A stretch of 64,000 bases of DNA from Symsagittifera roscoffensis. Lineage: Eukaryota; Xenacoelomorpha; Acoela; Convolutidae. The first letter of the stretch is position 1; each line of letters begins with the position of its first letter. The translations under genes were made by a program, and so were the position numbers. Location of the stretch: positions 4,169,624 to 4,233,623 of the forward strand of contig NC_087071.1 of the NCBI RefSeq assembly GCF_963678635.1, written 5' to 3'. The notes below the pieces were generated by a model. That model saw only the letters and a list, made by a program, of their open reading frames with translations. It was not told the DNA's origin and did no database searches. Shown here one piece after another: positions 52,124 to 63,297 of this stretch.

Positions 52124-53060
52124 CTATGCCAATTGCTTTGTGACAAAGTGGGTGATGATACATGTCAATGTTAATATGTCCCTATACTTGAATTTAAAAT
52201 AATTCTTTCTTTGTGTAGAGTTCTTTTTTGTGTTCTTTTTGAATAACTCTGCACTTTCTTTTTGATATTTCACTATGTCTTTTTTCCGAAGATCTCGAAG
52301 CTCTCCTCTTAATAGGTTTTCTAAACAACCGCTCAAAAACTGAATGATATCTTTTGGACAATTGAGAATGAACTGTTTTTGTAGTCTTAGGGAAAGTTGT
52401 TGAAATATTGGTAGAATAGAGATGTATTGTGTACTCATTGTCCAAAAATTGTGTCTCTCTTCCATTTTATAAAAAAAACTTGGTTGGAACTGAGCCACTA
52501 TAAGAGCTATACCTAAAGGAATCAACTGTTTCTGGGGTTAATTCAATAAGTAAGTGACTATAAGAAACAGATGTTGCATCTTGATACCACTCTTTCAATT
52601 GAGATGCCGGATCTAGTTGTTGACTTAATGTATTGATATGAAAACAGCGACTTGAACAAGACGTTGTGTGTAGTTTGTAACGCTACATCTCTTCTCAGTT
52701 TGCTGTGATGGAATAAATTGTGTTTTATATACATTGTACAAAGACCCCTGTGTCTTTCAGCAATGTAATTTTTACAAAAACTTTAGAGTTTCAAATTTCT
52801 TCACATGAATCATCAAATATAAGCAGAGACTTAGTTCTGTTATTGGGAAGAATTTCAACCAAATCAAAAGCTACTTCTTAGATAGGTATAAAGTATTTTC
52901 TTTGCATTTGACTATAAAAAGGTTGAGAATGTTGATAAAATTAAAAACTTTTGTCGAATGCTAGTTGAAAAGTACCAAATTTCAAACAATCAAAATTAAG
53001 ATGAGATTTTCCAGATCCAATTGGTCCAACTAGGGAAATAAAAATTCGTTTTTTGTTAGA
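52124..53060 (-). pseudogene. Polinton packaging ATPase plus downstream small-protein region, decayed
   Basis: The minus strand shows a Walker A (FISLVGPIGSGKSHL, about 53005-53050), then after stops a Walker B (SLLIFDDSCEEI, about 52795-52830), and in a shifted frame YIKHNLFHHSKLRRDVALQ. This is followed by LKEWYQDATSVSYSHLLIEL and PETVDSFRYSSYSGSVPTKF. This order is that of the Polinton A32-like genome-packaging ATPase. The tail (KQFILNCPKDIIQFLSGCLE, NLLRGELRDL, lysine-rich end) resembles the small basic protein that follows the ATPase in related elements. At least five stops and one or more frameshifts show it is dead. Confidence 0.82.
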
Positions 53061-53879
53061 TATTATTTTTTATAGCTTTGGAAAAGGTAGAATATAACCG
53101 ATTGTATTTAATATGATAGCTACCCAAACTATTGTTTCTTCACATGTTGTGGATAACATAATTCGAACGATTACACATACTAGCATCAAAACTATAGCAA
53201 AAAATTGGAACAGGAAAACTAAAAGAAATCTATTACATGTACGTGCAAACAACTTCCATGATTTTCATTGATGAATTTGGTCATCAAAAACAAGACTTCC
53301 TAAATTTACTGGCTTGTCACATTGCTCGACTATTTTAAATCTAGAAAGAAAGCGATGACAATTTTTTTTAAAGTTTAAAAAAGGTAGAACAAAAAGATTA
53401 TTATGGTTTATAATTTTTTTAAAAAAACATCAATTCCATGTTCCCTATGCAAATGGTTTTCTTTCTGCAGAATGATGAGTTTTTGCATGAGTGAATGAGT
53501 AGCAGCTACATCTCCAATCATAATCTTCATCTTTCAAAATCAAATACTGAGCTTTTGGGCAAGCGTAGTCACCCAAATTATTTACCTTTGTTTCTAAAAG
53601 TTTTGACAGAGTCTTAAGTTTTTCATAAACTTTTGCTAAAAATTCCGTTTCTGAAGGTTCGATATTTTTCAATATTTTTTCAAGTTCAGTATATTTTTTA
53701 TATTCGCTACTCCAACTGATTCCATGAAGATGTTTTGTACATCAAGAAGATTGTGCGTTGTTTTGAGCTTTTGGGAGGAAGAGAAGAATATTCTATAACC
53801 ATCTAAAATCCTGCTTGTCCATCCTTGTAAAATGCTACTTCTTTCACTATATTGTTTTTATTACATTCAGAATCCAGCT
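53061..53879. other. Flank of the Polinton relic, unassigned frames
   Basis: Two minus-strand frames may be remnants: 53070-53252, very hydrophobic (FQFFAIVLMLVCVIVRIML), and 53445-53672 (MKNIEPSETEFLAKVYEKLK..., ending CYSFTHAKTHHSAERKPFA). No family recognised. Confidence 0.35.
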
Positions 53880-55470
53880 TATATATTGGTATCAATTAAC
53901 GGCTTAATTGACTGTCAAAAAACTTTTTACACCCGTTTATCGCAAAAAAAATCAGCAGTAATGAAATTTTAGTTATATTTTAGAGAAAATTGTAAGGAAT
54001 TGCGCAATAAAAAAGAAACGCGTAACAAAAAATCTGACAAAACTTTTAAATTTTGCATGGAGTATGATAAAGTCGAGAAACTGCAAAAAACTTTGTGCGC
54101 AAAAATTTGTCACTGAAAAATCTTTTATAGGCGGATAGTTTTAACTATCATATTTCAAATTCATGAAGCTCTACAAAAAAAATCCTGGTTTTCAGCATGG
54201 TTTTCAGGCTGGTTTGCATGAAGTGAAGAGACGTCAAAAAATTTTGCAAACGCGTTTTGAGCAAAACTTGTCACCAGAAAAAAAACGCTGACAAGCAAAT
54301 AGTTGTAAGTATCATATTTCACATAGCTGCTTATCTGCGGGTACAACGCTTGATTTTCAGTTTAGATGGCTTCTGATTTTTGTTTTGGTTTTATATACTG
54401 GTGTTAATCAACAATTTAGGTTACGGTAAGAAAAATCATTTATAAACTTTATCGCAAAAAATACTAGCAGTTATGAAATTTCCGTTATACCTCAGAAAAA
54501 TTCTTGGGGGTTTGCAGGAACGCGTAACATGGAATACGACTAAATGTTTTACTTTTGCATGGAATAGGACGACGTCGATAAGAACTTGCAAAAAAAACAT
54601 TAGAAACTTGTAAGAACTTGTAAGAAAAACTTGTCACGAAAAAAGTGCGCTGATGGGCGGATAATTCTAAAAACCAGACTTCAAGTAGCAGCCCATCTAC
54701 GGATACAACGCTTAGTTCTCAGCCTGGCTAGGTACTTATTTTACTTTTGGTACAAAATTAATTTATATACTGGTGTCAATCAACAATTTAGGCGACTGTA
54801 AGAATAAATTTTTATAACCTTTATCGCACAAACATTAGCAGTAGAGAAGTTTTCATTATATCACAGAAAACTTTTTCAGAGTTTGCTGGAACGCGTAATT
54901 TGGAATAGGACTAGAAAGTTTGTTTTTGAATGGTATACGGTGGCGTCGATAAGAATTTGTAAATTATTTTGGTTAAAACTTGCCGCTGAATAAAAAAAAC
55001 GCGCATGGATACTGTCAGGCTGGTTGACTACTTATTTTTCTTTTTGGTACAATTTTAAATTAGATACTGGTACCAACTAAAACTTTAACCGACAGTAAAA
55101 TTAACCTTTTATAGCCTTTTGTCACAAAAAAGCCCTAATAAAAACTTCGTTATTTAACAGACAAAATTTCAGAGTTTGCTGGATCGCGTTTCATGGAATA
55201 CGGCTAAAAATTCTTTTTGCATGGATTAGGATGACTTCGATAAGAAATTGCAAAAACTTTTTTGGCAAAAATGAACACTGAAAAAACTCTCATGGGCGGA
55301 TAGTTTTAACTATCAATCTTCAAATAGCTGTGCATCTAAGGATACAGCGCCTGGTTATCAAGCTGGTTGGCTAGTGATTTTGCTTGGAGGTAAAAATTTA
55401 CTTCTTACCGGTGTCAACTAACAATTTAAGTGACCTTTTTTTAACCTTTTGTCGCAAAAAAAAGTACTAG
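53880..55470 (-). repeat. Degenerate tandem array, ~300-500-bp units, with TATA-like boxes
   Basis: About five units share ATCGCAAAAAA..TAGCAG, TTTGCTGGAACGCGTAA.TGGAATA, GGCGGATAGTT.TAACTATC and TACTGGTGTCAATCAACAATTTA (plus strand), starting near 53890, 54405, 54775, 55065 and 55410. On the minus strand the better-preserved units have CACCAGTATATAAA at the same place, a good TATA box. A 61-codon frame in one unit (54161-54346) has no ATG and is not conserved in the others. Confidence 0.65.
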
Positions 55471-58188
55471 CAGTATCAAAATAGAGGAATTTTTAGGCAA
55501 AGTTATAGCATTGGAACTTTCTAAAGCTGAGACTCAAAGCTGAGTTTCAAAGGCTAATAATTGTTAGAAACAAATCTGTGCTGATTCCGAAAATCAACTT
55601 AATTCAATGAGTATGTATTTCAAAAAATTCTGTGAACAGAGTAATTTTCATGTTTTTTGTAAACAAAACTTAAATTTTTCGTCAAAACCAAATCTTTTTC
55701 ATTTTCAAATTTCTGATGAAACGAAGCAAAAGAATGATAACAATTACCTATAAGTGATGAAAACTGTATTAATTTTTCAGCTGAATTTTTGAGTCAAAAT
55801 TTTTTTTTTTCAATCAAGTTATTTAAAATTCAAATAGGGTATCTCCTAACCCAATTCTATGGAGCAAAACTCTGCTACTGCTACGTATTAAGTTTTATGG
55901 ATGTAAAACGAGTAGATAAACCATCTGTAAAACTATTGCTCTCACACAACTAACCACTATTCAAGTGAGTCATCGACATTGAAAAAATGATAACGAATTT
56001 TTCAAAGAACATCATTTTCAGCAAAAAAAAAGTTGAAATTTTTTTTTAATTGAACCTCTACTAAGTCAAAATAAAATTATCTTATAGTTTATGGGCTGGA
56101 CGAATCAAAGCTTCAACCTTATTAACTCAAAATCCACAAAAGAAATCGTGAAAAAAATAATTATAATACGGTACAACATTTTCCGACCAATTTGACTTTG
56201 TTACAAAACAATTCTCATTATTACGGACTCTTTCAACATGAACATAAGTTTTTTGTCGGATTTGATTGTCATACATTAAAATTATGAACACAAGTTCATT
56301 ATTTTTAACTTGGGCCATAACTCCTTCTAACTCCTGGGTGTTGCTGGTAGTCAAGTATATGTTTTGCACTCGGTTTTAAACAGTTTTACGGATCCTATCA
56401 CCTTTTAAATCTTACGATAGATAAAACAATACAAACAAACAAAATATGAGCTAATGTGAACGAAACAAGAACCTTTCTATAATCTGTCTCTAAAACAAGT
56501 TGGAGCTTGAATTTTCAATTTTTTGCAAAAGTGGACAACCAGATAAGCAAAAAGACAGTTTGGATACTAAAACAGTAGAACATTTTTGATTCAGTTCACT
56601 TTCATGAAAAAAAACGGCTGAAGTAAGATAATTAAATTAGTTAATACTCCCATTTCAAAAGTACAAAGGGTCTCTGTATTCGGTTGTGTTTAAGTTTTTT
56701 CATGTTCACCGAGCAAAATGAGGTACCACAAACAAACATTGGAGTTGATCGAGAACAAAATAAAATTAAAGCCTTTTGAGTCGTGATTTCAAACAAAAAT
56801 TGAAAAAATTTGAAAAATTTCTTAGTGTCGAGAGAAACCAGCGAGAATTTTTTGACTTTTGATCGAAATTCAAGCTGATAATGTGATAAATTATTCAATT
56901 CTAATTGGAGCCATGAACTTAATTTAATGTAAAAATGTTTTTTGAGTTTTTAATGCCAATTTTAACGCCAACTTCAAAATTCAAAAACTAAAATAAAATT
57001 TTTGAAAAGTTCATGAAGTTTCTGAACCCTTTATTCTTTTTTTCTAGCCATTGCTCTGTAAAAAAAAAATTGTTTTTTTTTGTGGCCAGCTTAAATATTG
57101 CTGTACAATATGTCCAAGGGTTATTCTTTCACTTAGATATTTTTTCACACCATGCAGGAAAAAAAACAACACCAGTTTTTTGTGTTTTAGCTCTATGTTC
57201 GGAACATTCTGTGCTTCTTGCACAGTGTTCGGTCATCCTTAATTTCTTTTTGTAATTATGATCATCGTACGCAAAGTTGATATCTGAAACCGTTAACGAG
57301 TTGTTATATGCTAATTTTAGATTGACACGCCAAAAAATAGTAAAATGAATTGCAATGCATGATTTTGAATTGGTTTCTGAGCCTTATAACTATAGCTTTA
57401 AGTTTTACCAAACAAATCACATGAGCATGTGATGAGAATTCAGTAGTTTATAATTAGTAGCAAAAAGTTCGGACAGACAAAATTGATTAAAATGAGCAAT
57501 CAGTGCTTTTAGACGTTTTTTACATGCAAAATATGAGGCCGAACAACCTTGAATTTTTTGTCAGAGCAAATTCAAAATACGAGATCTTCGATTATCCGAT
57601 GATTATACTAACCTAATTTTTGAATACTGCGATAAAATTCCAGATTTTCTATAAAAAGTTTTAGCAAAGTTAATTGAAATCTACCGTTTATGATGTTTTA
57701 CAAAGACAAAAATCAAAGAGTTTTCAACAACAACAAATTACAGATCAGGCCGCCAAAAAAAATGGAATCGAAGATGATCAAATCATTCATAAATTGTAAA
57801 CTAATCGCAGAAAACTATTAGCACCCTGAGCAATAATTTCTTGTTTCTAGGTTTACCATTCGACGCTTCGGATGTAATTGCCTGCAAGGGTTAAAGGTTT
57901 TCAGCAAAACTCTGCTTTATGAACTTTCTACGTTAAGTTTATTTCAATTTTAATTTCAGTTGATGTCCAGATAGTTGCTCTTTTTAATTAATTCTGTCTG
58001 TCCGAACTGTTTGCAACTCTCTATACTACGATTTCTTTTTTATGACGTTTTTCGCTGATGTTTGCTTAGCTTTCGAGCTTTGTTTGATTGTGTAAGCTAG
58101 AAAAACGCGTTCACTTTCAAGCGTAGAAAACTTCAAGCAGATAAAACAAATCAATTGATTAATTGACAACAGCCCATGCGTTTTTTTA
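55471..58188. other. Spacer upstream of paralogue 2
   Basis: No gene assigned. A minus-strand stretch at 56127-56369 (QNIYLTTSNTQELEGVMAQV, then KNNELVFIILMYDNQIRQKT) has protein-like composition and could be an exon. I see no family and no clear splice sites. Confidence 0.35.
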
Positions 58189-58644
58189 ATGCGCGAAACT
58201 GTTCAAGTTAAAGTGTTCACTTTACATCGTGAGCCCACAGCAAGCTCTTTTTCATATTTCGCTCCAGCTTCTCCGTCGCAATGGGCTTTGCTTATTGAAT
58301 ATTACGAAAACAACGAACTAGATTCTGAGGAAATTGTTGAAGTTGCCTGGAATTTTGACCGTTATCCATATCCGGAATTTTGGATCGCACCTTTTGGAAA
58401 TAAAAAAAGAAAAGAATTCGAATCAGCACCAGGATTTAAACGAGTTGTTGTGCATACAACAGATTTCCTTAACTTACCAGCAGACTATTTTGTTTCCAGA
58501 TTTTGCGACAGTATTATTCAGAAACAGAAGAACTTCAAGTCACTCAACTGTCACACATTGCTTAAAGAATTTCTCTCAAAAGCGAGCATCGAGACATCGT
58601 TGGTGGCAGAAACTGCAAAAAGTGCTGCTAAATTTTCTGCGAAG
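58189..58644 (+). CDS. Paralogue 2, exon 1: LRAT/NlpC-like N-terminal half
   Basis: The exon runs from ATG 58189 to a donor GCGAAG/GTTTGA at 58645: 152 codons, phase 0. Motifs are QVKVFTLHREPT, SQWALLIEYYENNELDSEEI, APFGNKKRKEFESAPGFKRV, then TTDFLNLPADYFVSRFCD and LNCHTLLKEFLSKASI. The spacing of WALLIEY (normally preceded by catalytic His in LRAT, PPPDE or NlpC-type permuted thiol hydrolases) and the late NC...FL motif suggest that fold. Here the residue before W is Gln rather than His, so hydrolase activity is doubtful, while paralogue 1 keeps THWAL. It is joined to exon 2 at 60033. Confidence 0.72.
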
Positions 58645-60032
58645 GTTTGAACTTTTGGTTTGATGTTTTAATCATTTTTTGATCAGTTTAGTCGCAAAAT
58701 ACAAATGACATAGTAGTAAAATTATCAGTTATTTGTGCACACTGCATTAACAATTTTTAGCAACTGTACATTTGTTTGATGGGTTAAACGGAAAACAAAT
58801 AGTTCATACTTGTATTTAAAAGGCTCATAGCTTAATTAAATTGAAACTTTTGTGATAGATTGTAATTAAATTTTTAGGACTATTTGTTATCAATCAGCTG
58901 TATTACGAAAAACACGCAAAAAAATCAAGTTTCAACAGCAAAAAGTACAATTTTTCTGGGATGCAACTACTATTTTTATGATCAGTAGTTCTGCAAATTA
59001 GTTCTTTTTGGAACCGAACACTAAATGTCCTGCAACATCTATCGGTTTTTCTCAAACTAAAAGCTAATATGTGCAAAACATCTAAGTTCTAGAAGACTGC
59101 TTCGATAGTTATTCGGAGCTTAACATTTGTTGTTCAAACTACACTATTGCAAGAAAATTGACTTCGGTAAATTAATTGCGAAAAAATTAATTTTGACTAA
59201 TTTGTTTAACATATATAATAGCTTGAAAACAATTTCGAGAACTATATTTTTTTCAGTTCTGACAGTTTAACGGATAGATATTTTTTTTCAGTTTTAAAAA
59301 TTAATGCATGTCAATTCAAGAAAATGTATGAGCGATGGAATCAATTACTTGTGAACTGTGGCTTGATTTTGTTTTCATTTGGTTCAATTGACAGAAAAAC
59401 TAGAAAACAAATTACTGATAAAGAATATTTCGTTCCTGCGTTTCAAAAATATATAAACTTTTCAATGTAATTTTTATGTTGATAAACAACAATCAAAAAA
59501 TTCAAGTAACAAAAACAATCGATTTTTTTCGCATCATGGGAAATTGTGATTGATCATTTTTTGATAAAACCTAAACAAATCAGACGAAAACCTATATTTG
59601 AAAAATTTGGTAATTGTTAATATCAAATTGCTTGATCAAGCGAACAATTTCCTTAAAATTTTAGTTTCTGAATTTTTGTGGCTGTTCGGTTTTCACTTTT
59701 AATTTTTTTAGGGTTGAATTAAGTTTTAGTTTTTTCCGACCAACCGTCAATTTTTTTAATAACAATTAAAAATTTAATTGTTATTTAAAAAATTGAAGGT
59801 TGGTCGGAAAAAACTGTAAGTTAATTCAACCCTAAAAAATTGAAAAGTGAAAACCGAATATCCACAAAAATTCAGAAACTAAAATTTCATGGAAATTGTT
59901 CGCTTGATCAAGCAATTTATTGATTTGAATTTGTGCTGTACATTTTCGGTGTGATCGAAACACTTTCAATCTTGGTGAAAATCATGAGTTGTAAACTTTT
60001 TCACGTGTTTCAAATTGTTTTGTTTGTTTCAG
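58645..60032 (+). other. Intron of paralogue 2, containing a long inverted repeat
   Basis: 1388 bp, canonical GT...AG. It contains the 295-bp inverted repeat at 59624-59918. Confidence 0.7.
59624..59918. repeat. Near-perfect inverted repeat with ~145-bp arms (foldback/MITE-like)
   Basis: The left arm starts CAAATTGCTTGATCAAGCGA and the right arm ends CGCTTGATCAAGCAATTT. Inside, GGGTTGAATTAAGTTTTAGT pairs with ACTGTAAGTTAATTCAACCC (one-base indel), and TTTTTTCCGACCAACC pairs with GGTTGGTCGGAAAAAA. The centre is the AATTAAAAATTTAATT region near 59771. Arms differ at only a few positions and almost no spacer remains. Confidence 0.85.
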
Positions 60033-60641
60033 GGCTCGGTGAACACTTATTCAAAATTGATAGAGAATATCAGCGCTAAACTCTTGGACGCAACAAATCT
60101 TCCTGATTTCGGAAATCACATCTACGAGATATTGAAGACACCAATTCAAACCAATTCTAAAGTAATCGACGGTATTCTGACCTTGCTGCTGGATAATGAG
60201 GGCAGAATACTCATTGCTGAGGAGTTAGCGATATATATGGCTGGAATTTCCGCTTACTGGCAATTATTTGAATATCCTATCGAGATCCTAGCGGAAGCTC
60301 TTTGGGGGCAAATGTTAGCGGATGAAAAATTTGCACTAAAGGTCAAGAATTTATCATCGCCAAAATTCTCAGCGAGAATCGGATTTGTTGTAGGGGAACC
60401 TTGTGGATCAATAATGTCTGTTATTTGGTGGATTGTGGGAGAGTTCGTTGCGTGGCTAATTGACAAACTGCTCGTGCGAATAATTGATAAATTGCAGACC
60501 GCGGACAAGTCGCTGGAAGGTGTTACAGTGAGAGTGGCGGACCTGGGTATTTCAGTCATGAATTATATCTCTGTATGTGCTCGTTCAAACGAGGAATGGG
60601 TGATCCGGTTGAGAGAAATGTCAGAAAAATTTATCAAATGA
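60033..60641 (+). CDS. Paralogue 2, exon 2: helical C-terminal half
   Basis: It begins after TTTGTTTCAG with GSVNTYSKLIENISAKLLDA and gives a full spliced protein of 354 residues. Conserved with paralogue 1 are AYWQLFEYPIEILAEAL, DEKFALKVKNLSS and GEPCGSIMSVIWWIVGEFVA followed by WLIDKLL. It is open to a TGA at 60639-60641 and lacks the disordered tail of paralogue 1. The amphipathic helices plus GxxxG-like hydrophobic block could mediate membrane contact or oligomerisation. I do not recognise the family; species-restricted expansion is plausible. Confidence 0.72.
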   Translation, partial: GSVNTYSKLIENISAKLLDATNLPDFGNHIYEILKTPIQTNSKVIDGILTLLLDNEGRILIAEELAIYMAGISAYWQLFEYPIEILAEALWGQMLADEKFALKVKNLSSPKFSARIGFVVGEPCGSIMSVIWWIVGEFVAWLIDKLLVRIIDKLQTADKSLEGVTVRVADLGISVMNYISVCARSNEEWVIRLREMSEKFIK

Positions 60642-61545
60642 AACGCATCTTTGGCATGAATGTTCTGCTCTCATATCCATGGCAAACTAACTGTATATCA
60701 ATATCTGCTATTTTTGAACCATAAAATCGACTCTTTCATATTTACGAGGCCAAACCTTGCATTTATTTACGAGCATTTTGGCCTCGTAATTACGAGGCCA
60801 AACCTTGTGCATTTTGTGAATTGTGAAAGGTATCCGCAACAAAAGGCGAGCCTTTGTTGTTTTGTTCTTTATTTTCCTTTGATTGTTCCGATAAAACTTT
60901 AACGTATTTAAAGACTTGTCTCTGGATTCCAGGAACATTAAGACACCAAACGCACAATTTGGCCTCATTAGTCGTTGGCATTACAAAACCTTGAACTGTA
61001 GACACTGATCAATTATCAAGGAAATATCAACAAGAGTGCAAACTGCGTACAAGAGTGTTCAACTACTTTATTTAGTTTAACTTTTTTTGTATAATGGGTA
61101 CTGAAAAAACTCCCATTTTGTATAATGGGTGATGTGAATCTTTTTGTAAATACTCTAGTTTTCTTGAACCTTGAGATTAATACACTTCTTAGTTTTATCC
61201 CTTCAACTGTAAACAAGTAGAACTAGATGCAACAAAGTAAAAAATTATCAAGGCGCAGTCAAACAACGAATCTAACGTGAGAGTAACACTGACATAATTT
61301 TTTGGCAAAAACATACAGTGGATCCACCATTTTCGTGGGAAGAGCCATACTTTTCACCTTGTAGTAATCGCTAAGGAGAATGTAGATATCGAAAACCTGT
61401 TTATTCCAATTATTAGACCCCACCCACAACCACCAGGAGTTGAAAATCCAACGAAAACAAAAACTAAAATCAGAAAACAGCACGACTCGAAAGAAGCATC
61501 CGGGAACAGTACATAATTGATAACGAAGAAACGACATCGATAAAA
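60642..61545. other. Downstream flank of paralogue 2
   Basis: Apart from the GAGGCCAAA repeats, a duplicated TTTTGTATAATGGGT (61086, 61117) is visible. A plus-strand frame near 61315-61510 (IQWIHHFRGKSHTFHLVV...) may belong to the retroelement debris that follows. Confidence 0.4.
60777..60802. repeat. 26-bp perfect palindrome within GAGGCCAAA repeats
   Basis: TTTGGCCTCGTAA is followed by its exact reverse complement. The half-site plus ACCTTG also occurs directly at 60742-60759, and a partial copy TTTGGCCTCATTA lies near 60958. Confidence 0.8.
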
Positions 61546-62660
61546 AATGAGAGAAAGCGATTCAACTGAAGGAGAATCAATGAAGCTGAGCGAAGATCCT
61601 TTTTCCTCTCCATTCCAAGGGCTAAGTGAATAATTGAGCTCGAATATTTACTTAGCCCTCAGAAACGAAGGAAGGAGGATCATCAGACAAAAATTCAAAA
61701 TAAGGAAAACTCTTTAAATGGATTGTCAACGGCGTTTGCGAGAAAAAAATCAAATTTAAAAAAATAAATAAAAGGCACAAACCCTTACACAGAAAACAAC
61801 TCGACAGAGTCTTTCGAACAATTTTGGGAGCTCTAGTCGAAATGGCGATAAAGCGTGACATATCCGCCGGAGAAGACAGACGGATTAGAGATATCTCACT
61901 GACAGAATTCTTCCCCTCATTTGAAGCACTAAGTGTTGCATTGATAGATTATAAATGAAAACCCAACCGTATGCCGATCATCAATATTTTCAACAAACTA
62001 AATTATTCAACATATGTACCTAAATCTTACAATCGTTTTAACAACAAAAGAGAACCGACTTTGAGTTTTTAGCGAAAAAAAACCTGAATGTAAATTGGCG
62101 GTAACTTTTCTAAGAGTCACGTAGCAAACTTTTTGGGCAACCTAGCAACTTGTAAATCGTGTAAGCACAAAGGCTACGCTACCAAATTTTGTAAATAAAT
62201 TGTCGTAAACTGTGAAACAAAGTTGAAAATACCCAAAAAGTAGATAACACAGATTGTCATTAGCCTTGGCATCAACCGGACATAAATAACGACCGTGTAA
62301 ACAGAGAAATTTGTGGAGTGATCGACTTCTGTCTAGAATCCAGACAAAACGATAATGATGATAACTTTGTATTAGATTTAACCACAAATTTTGACGACGA
62401 AAGAGAAGAGCTCATTGTTGAATATCGGCCTAGTAAAATATAGATACAAATACACTCTGCCAGCCCGGTTAGCTTCGTTAAAAGAAACATCATCAACGAG
62501 CTGAAACTACGTAACCCATACTCGAAGATTTTTCCGGTGGGCCAACCGACGAAGGACTCGTACTGTAGTTTTACTGACAATGCCAACAATGTTATTGGAC
62601 AGCTGATGAACCGATCTTCTCGAACGGATGTTCTAACGAAGTTTTATTTTTCTTCTAATT
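61546..62660 (+). pseudogene. Retroelement gag/protease debris
   Basis: Plus-strand protein traces in order: MRESDSTEGESMKLSEDPFS (61546), LDRVFRTILGALVEMAIKRD then IRDISLTEFFPSFEALS (about 61800-61955), a zinc-knuckle remnant CKSCKHKGYATKFC with Tyr where His is expected (about 62150-62190), and a protease-like SPVSFVKRNIINELKLRN then PYSKIFPVGQPT (about 62455-62550). Frames change and stops occur between them. The order gag, knuckle, protease supports a dead LTR retroelement of unassigned clade. Confidence 0.45.
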
Positions 62661-62912
62661 CTTCTAATTTTTCTTCATATTTTTTTTTCAAAAAGACCTA
62701 ATTAGGTTGTTTTCTACTGCTGAAAAAAAACACCGAGATCGAGTATATTTTCAATTTTTTCAAAGAACTATTTATTTCGGATTAGAAAAATAATAAAACT
62801 GATGAAAATTGCCTCTTTCACAATCCTGTAAAACCAATCTTGTTAATAGTTATACTTTTTCCAATTCAAGTTTCAGACTCAATAAAAACAGAATTAGTTT
62901 GACTGAAATCCG

Positions 62913-63227
62913 TGTTAAGGTCAGACCATCTCAAGGGTATACTGATTACTTGAATCAAATCAGTTTCCCGATCAAAATTAATTAGAATAGTCAAAACTCA
63001 TTAAAATTAGACAAGGTCAACTAAATGATCGCGAACTAATTAATTAGTCAAAAATTAATTAGCTGGTACTTTATGATGCTTAGTTTGTCAACTCATTTTT
63101 ACTCTTTTTTTTTTCAATTTTTTTTACAACAATCACCACCTCTTTCAACCAACAGTTCAAACCTCATTTTAATATCAGTTTCTAATCCCAGCTCTTAATC
63201 CTAGTTGCTATGAATTTAATCTTAATA
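62913..63227 (+). repeat. Putative 5' LTR of a Ty1/copia element
   Basis: It begins TGTTAAGGTCAGACCATC and ends CTTAATA directly before the primer site, about 315 bp. The second LTR is outside the window or lost, so the left edge rests on the TGTT start only. Confidence 0.55.
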
Positions 63228-63241
63228 GGTTATGGGCCCAG
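63228..63241 (+). other. Primer-binding site, internal initiator tRNA-Met (copia type)
   Basis: GGTTATGGGCCCAG matches the well-known copia primer site, which pairs with the anticodon-side half of initiator tRNA-Met. It lies 57 bp before the gag ATG. Confidence 0.75.
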
Positions 63242-63297
63242 ATTTCTAATTTTTTACTTGTATTAGTTTTTGTCAGAGTTTTTACCTATTAGCAACA

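Larger units (their letters stand above)
50265..53060 (-). mobile_element. Decayed Maverick/Polinton fragment
   Basis: Three characteristic Polinton proteins lie in series on the minus strand: an FtsK/HerA-type packaging ATPase (53060-52450), a DDE integrase (51620-50800) and the capsid-associated protein that usually accompanies it (50802-50400). All are broken by stops and frameshifts. DNA polymerase B, major capsid and protease were not found, nor terminal inverted repeats, so only part of a 15-20 kb element remains. Confidence 0.85.

Noticed and set aside
54161-54346. 61-codon frame with a hydrophobic segment resembling a secreted peptide
   Set aside because: It has no ATG, and the frame is not preserved in the other units of the tandem array.
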